Below are positions 61,142 through 64,000 of a stretch of 64,000 nucleotides of DNA, piece after piece. The position numbers and the translations under genes are program-made. Where the stretch lies: the NCBI GenBank assembly GCA_016719295.1, contig JADKAF010000001.1, forward strand, positions 1,488,001 to 1,552,000, written 5' to 3'. A model generated the notes under the pieces. It was given only the letters and a program-made list of their open reading frames with translations, was not told where the DNA came from and made no database searches. How positions within the stretch are numbered: the first letter of the stretch is position 1; each line of letters starts with the position of its first letter. The DNA is from Planctomycetota bacterium. Its GTDB lineage: Bacteria > Planctomycetota > UBA1135 > JADKAF01.

Positions 61142-64000
61142 ATGATGCGAATGCGATCGCTGCTCGGGACGGCGGCCCTCGGGCTGCTCGCGGCTTCGGC
61201 CGACGCGCAGCTGCGCTTCACGCAGGACTTCGAGCGCTTGGCTGCCGGGAGCGACGGTAGCCCGGCACTGCACCCCCTGCAGCCCGGTTGGGTGGTCGAA
61301 GGCGGCGCCTATGTGCAATCCGCCGCGGAGGGGCGCTACGACCTGGTCGCGTTCTTCCCCACCTATCTCCGCGGCCGCGTGCTGCTGCGCACCAAGCTCG
61401 CGCATCGATCGGCGTTCGCGGGCGGAGGCCTGGTGTTCGCGAGCTCCTCTCGTGAGCGCTTGGAGCACGCGACCATGGTGCGCTTCGACGGGCTGCAAGA
61501 GCTGCTCTACGGGACCTTTCGCGACGGCGTGTTCGAGCCCGATGGGAGGCTGATCGTTCCGCAGCAGCTCGCCTCCGATGCGTGGCTCGAGCTGCAGCTC
61601 GAGCTCGACGAGAACGCACGGCGTTACGCCGTGAAGGTCAACGGCGAGCTCGTCGGCACGGACCTGCCGCTGCGCACGGGCTCGGGCTACGCCGCGCTCC
61701 AGGCCTCGAATGGCCGTGTCGCCTTCGACGAGGTCTACGCGGAGATCCAGAGGGACTACGACCGGAACGTACGCTGGCCCGCGCGCTTCGCGTTGCTCGG
61801 AGAGAGCTTCGCCTACGTCGAGCCCGTGCATGGTCGCCTCGTCGCGGCCGATCGCGAGGACGATGGCGATCTCGAGCTCCGCACCCTCGCGCCGCAGGCC
61901 GGCGCGATCTCCGCTCTCGCCTCACGGCGCAGCGGCGGCTTCGCCGCGCTCGAAGGCGCCGCGCGGCGCGTGCGCCTCTTCGATGCGAGCGGTCGCGCCG
62001 AGGGCGATTTCTCCTTCGGTGGGCTCGAGCAGCCCGTCGACCTCGACGTCGACGCCGCGGGTCGCGTGCACGTGCTCGCGGAGAACGGCGACGTGCTCGT
62101 GCTGGATCCCGCGGGTCGCGCGATCGCGTCGGGCTTCCTCGATCCCGAACGCCGCTCCGGCGCGCGCTTCCGCGCGATCGCGGTGCGCGGCGATGGCAGA
62201 GGGCTGATCGTCGACGGAGCGACGCAGCGCGGGATCGAGCTCGCCCTCGACGGCGAGCTCGTGCGCCACTTGGGCGAGCACGCTCTGCCGGCGGACGTCC
62301 GCGATGTCGCCTTCTCGCGCACCGAGAGCGCGGAGGAAGCGCGGCTCTACCTCGCCTGCGGCGGGCGCGTGGAAGCGCGCCAGCTCTCCGCGAGCACGGG
62401 CCTCGGCGGAGCGGTGGAGTCCCACGTCGGCGTCGAGCGCCGCCTGGACGCCAGCGCGATCGAAGTCGCGTCGGACGGCTGGATCGGCGTCGTCGATCGC
62501 GCGAACCAGCGCTTCCTGCGCCTGCCTCCGGAGCTCTCGCGCGCCGAACCGAGCTGGAGCTTCGAGAGCGATGGCAGCTGGCGCGCCACGTGGCGCTCGC
62601 CGCGCGAGCAAGAAGAGCTCGTCGCTGCGCTCTCCTGGATCGACGCGAGCGGACAGCCGCGCCGTGTGACGCCGAAGCACGTCTCCGCCCAGCGCACGCA
62701 GACGCTGAGCGCCGCCGGCGTTCCGCGCGGAGCTGCGGTGCGGCTCGAGCTGCCGAGCGCTTGCTGGGACGAGGTCCCGGCTCGCGAGGAAGGCCGCATC
62801 CTCGCGCTGCGTTCGCCAGCGCCGCCCGGCGAGCTGCACGCCGTGCGCCTGCCCGTGCTGGCGCTCGTGTTCACGGACGTGCGTCATCGCCCGCAGAGCG
62901 AGGCGCTGCTTCCCGAGCCCGAGCCGCTGCCGAGCATCGAGCGCGCGCGCATCGAGGCCGAGCTGCGCGAGGGAGCCGCGTTCTACTGGAGGAACAGCGG
63001 TGCGCGCCTGTGGCCAGACCTGCAGGTGCGCTTCCTCGACGAAACGCTGCTCGCGGGGGCGCTCCACGCGGGCGGGGAGAGCGAAGGCGAGCCGCTCCGC
63101 GCAGAGCTCGAGGCGCGCGCCCGCGCGCTGCAGCTCGATCTCGCGAGCTTCTCGAGCGTGATCCTCGTCTCCGCGCGCCGCGCGTTCGACGCGGCCGCGG
63201 GAGCCTGGGTGCTGCAGGGCCGCGGCGGTGGCCTCACGATCGGACCGGAGGCCCACGGCTACGGTCTCTCGTGGTGGAGCCTCCCGGCGCATCCAGGCGC
63301 GAGCTTCTGGCTCTTCGTCCACGAGTTCCACCACCAGCTCGATGCGCTCTTCGCCGCCGTCGGCCACCACGAGTACTGGTTCAATCACTTCAGCCCGACG
63401 ATCGGCACCGCCGCGCGCTTCGGCGAGCACCACGACGGCAACGCGTATCTGCTGCGCTCCTGGCCCGAGTGGAAGTGGTGGGCGCTCCTCGAGCGACCTG
63501 CGCTGAGCTCGCGCCGCAGCGCCTTCGCCGAGCTCGCCGTGGCTCGCGACACGGATGGCGATGGCCTGCCCGACGCCGATCCGCGCCTGCCGCTCGACGA
63601 GCTGCGCTTCGGCTCGGCACCGGATCGCGCGGACAGCGACGGCGACGGGCTCTCCGACCTCGCGGAAGCGCAGCTGGAGATCGGCAGCGCGCTCGGCGGC
63701 GCGGGCTGGACCCAAGCGGTCTTCGCGGCGAAGCCGGGCCCGCGCCTCAGCGATGCGGACGGCGACGGCCTCGCGGACGGCCGCGACGAGGAGCCGCTCT
63801 ATCCGCTGACGACGGAGATCTTCGCGGCGGGAACCGCGGCGCGAGTCGATGGGGAGCGAGGAGCTCGCGAAGCGGCGCGCGTGCTCGCGGTCGCCGATCC
63901 GCGCTTCGCGCTCGAGCTCGCCGCCGCGCATCGCGACGGCGGCTTGATCCTCCAGCTCGAGCTGGATCGTCCCTCGCGGCTCGAGCTCCTGCTCGACGGT
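61142..64000 (+). CDS. Secreted large protein with putative metallopeptidase motif and TSP3-like Ca-binding repeats, 3' end missing
   Basis: The frame starts at 61142 with a signal peptide (MRSLLGTAALGLLAASADAQ) and stays open to the window end (953 codons). A jelly-roll-like N-terminal half (FTQDFERLAAGSDG, WVVEGGAYVQ) is followed by a propeller-like region (VDLDVDAAGRVHVLAENGDV). A segment LFVHEFHHQLDALFAAVGHH contains HExxH, the zinc-peptidase motif, near DLASFSSVILVSARR. Later DTDGDGLPDADPRLPLDEL and DSDGDGLSDLAEAQL are thrombospondin-type-3 calcium-binding repeats. Peptidase activity is inferred from HExxH only; the third ligand is not certain. Ends partial. Confidence 0.8.
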   Translation, partial: MMRMRSLLGTAALGLLAASADAQLRFTQDFERLAAGSDGSPALHPLQPGWVVEGGAYVQSAAEGRYDLVAFFPTYLRGRVLLRTKLAHRSAFAGGGLVFASSSRERLEHATMVRFDGLQELLYGTFRDGVFEPDGRLIVPQQLASDAWLELQLELDENARRYAVKVNGELVGTDLPLRTGSGYAALQASNGRVAFDEVYAEIQRDYDRNVRWPARFALLGESFAYVEPVHGRLVAADREDDGDLELRTLAPQAGAISALASRRSGGFAALEGAARRVRLFDASGRAEGDFSFGGLEQPVDLDVDAAGRVHVLAENGDVLVLDPAGRAIASGFLDPERRSGARFRAIAVRGDGRGLIVDGATQRGIELALDGELVRHLGEHALPADVRDVAFSRTESAEEARLYLACGGRVEARQLSASTGLGGAVESHVGVERRLDASAIEVASDGWIGVVDRANQRFLRLPPELSRAEPSWSFESDGSWRATWRSPREQEELVAALSWIDASGQPRRVTPKHVSAQRTQTLSAAGVPRGAAVRLELPSACWDEVPAREEGRILALRSPAPPGELHAVRLPVLALVFTDVRHRPQSEALLPEPEPLPSIERARIEAELREGAAFYWRNSGARLWPDLQVRFLDETLLAGALHAGGESEGEPLRAELEARARALQLDLASFSSVILVSARRAFDAAAGAWVLQGRGGGLTIGPEAHGYGLSWWSLPAHPGASFWLFVHEFHHQLDALFAAVGHHEYWFNHFSPTIGTAARFGEHHDGNAYLLRSWPEWKWWALLERPALSSRRSAFAELAVARDTDGDGLPDADPRLPLDELRFGSAPDRADSDGDGLSDLAEAQLEIGSALGGAGWTQAVFAAKPGPRLSDADGDGLADGRDEEPLYPLTTEIFAAGTAARVDGERGAREAARVLAVADPRFALELAAAHRDGGLILQLELDRPSRLELLLDG

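Noticed and set aside
61922..63931. 669-residue minus-strand open frame opposite the large secreted protein
   Set aside because: Low-complexity arginine/alanine-rich translation; the plus-strand protein has a signal peptide and recognisable motifs.

Overview
The window is one very GC-rich (roughly 70% by eye), densely coded bacterial chromosome segment. The gene style points to Planctomycetota, with Myxococcota-like lineages as the less likely alternative. The signs are a VWA/DUF58 (Bat-like) cluster, secreted beta-propeller and carboxypeptidase-regulatory-like proteins, a two-gene radical-SAM futalosine (menaquinone) module, an RbfA/RtcB pair and a HEAT-repeat secreted protein. No rRNA, tRNA, CRISPR array, phage or transposase gene was seen. 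This placement is inference from gene content only. GTG starts and 4-bp ATGA/GTGA stop-start overlaps recur and mark translationally coupled pairs.

Layout. 1-4524 (minus): a putative metal (zinc/manganese) ABC import operon made of a membrane protein of unknown function, a LolD-like ATPase, an FtsX-like permease, a ZnuA-like lipoprotein and the start of another lipoprotein, interrupted by a MITE-like element. 4651-6658: a secreted M28 peptidase-PDZ gene carrying a frameshift. 6793-8345 (minus): rbfA-like and rtcB. 8346-8845: a gene-free stretch ending in a 38-bp-arm perfect palindrome, followed by a PLP-dependent dehydratase. 9828-14043: lipoprotein, TlpA-like thioredoxin protein and a carboxypeptidase-regulatory-like protein. 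14059-19118: divergent genes for a diheme-cytochrome/propeller protein and a HEAT-repeat protein. 19210-22271 (minus): guaB-guaA. 22338-25349 (minus): acyltransferase and GT-C glycosyltransferase. 25484-29255 (minus): Bat-like cluster. 29271-30048: gene-poor DNA with a second MITE-like copy and two terminator hairpins sharing a 21-bp repeat.

30049-39700: gmhB-ygfZ; a long minus-strand lipoprotein; a small membrane protein; then Nudix-glcD-glcE-glcF (glycolate oxidase), in which glcE lacks an in-frame stop. 39717-41778: tandem-FKBP isomerase diverging from rsmE. 41923-45896 (minus): TolB-like propeller protein, then an HD hydrolase preceded by a degenerate receiver and a histidine-kinase-like protein. 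46036-51054: an error-prone replication pair, a Y-family polymerase with an expanding 30-bp in-frame repeat and a DnaE2-type polymerase. 51069-51227: a five-copy palindrome array. 51240-54151 (minus): PTS enzyme I and a protein with four Myb/SANT-like repeats. 54345-55571: membrane coiled-coil protein. 55838-58146: mqnC-mqnE, whose 3' end is caught in a 57-bp triplication. 58290-64000: protein methyltransferase, membrane-anchored protein, a secreted protein whose signal peptide is separated from its body by an in-frame UGA (candidate selenoprotein or readthrough), and an unfinished secreted putative metallopeptidase.

Most notable: the UGA-interrupted secreted protein, the four-Myb protein, the coding tandem repeat in the Y-family polymerase, two copies of an inverted-repeat-bounded element, and several palindromic repeat families in intergenic DNA.
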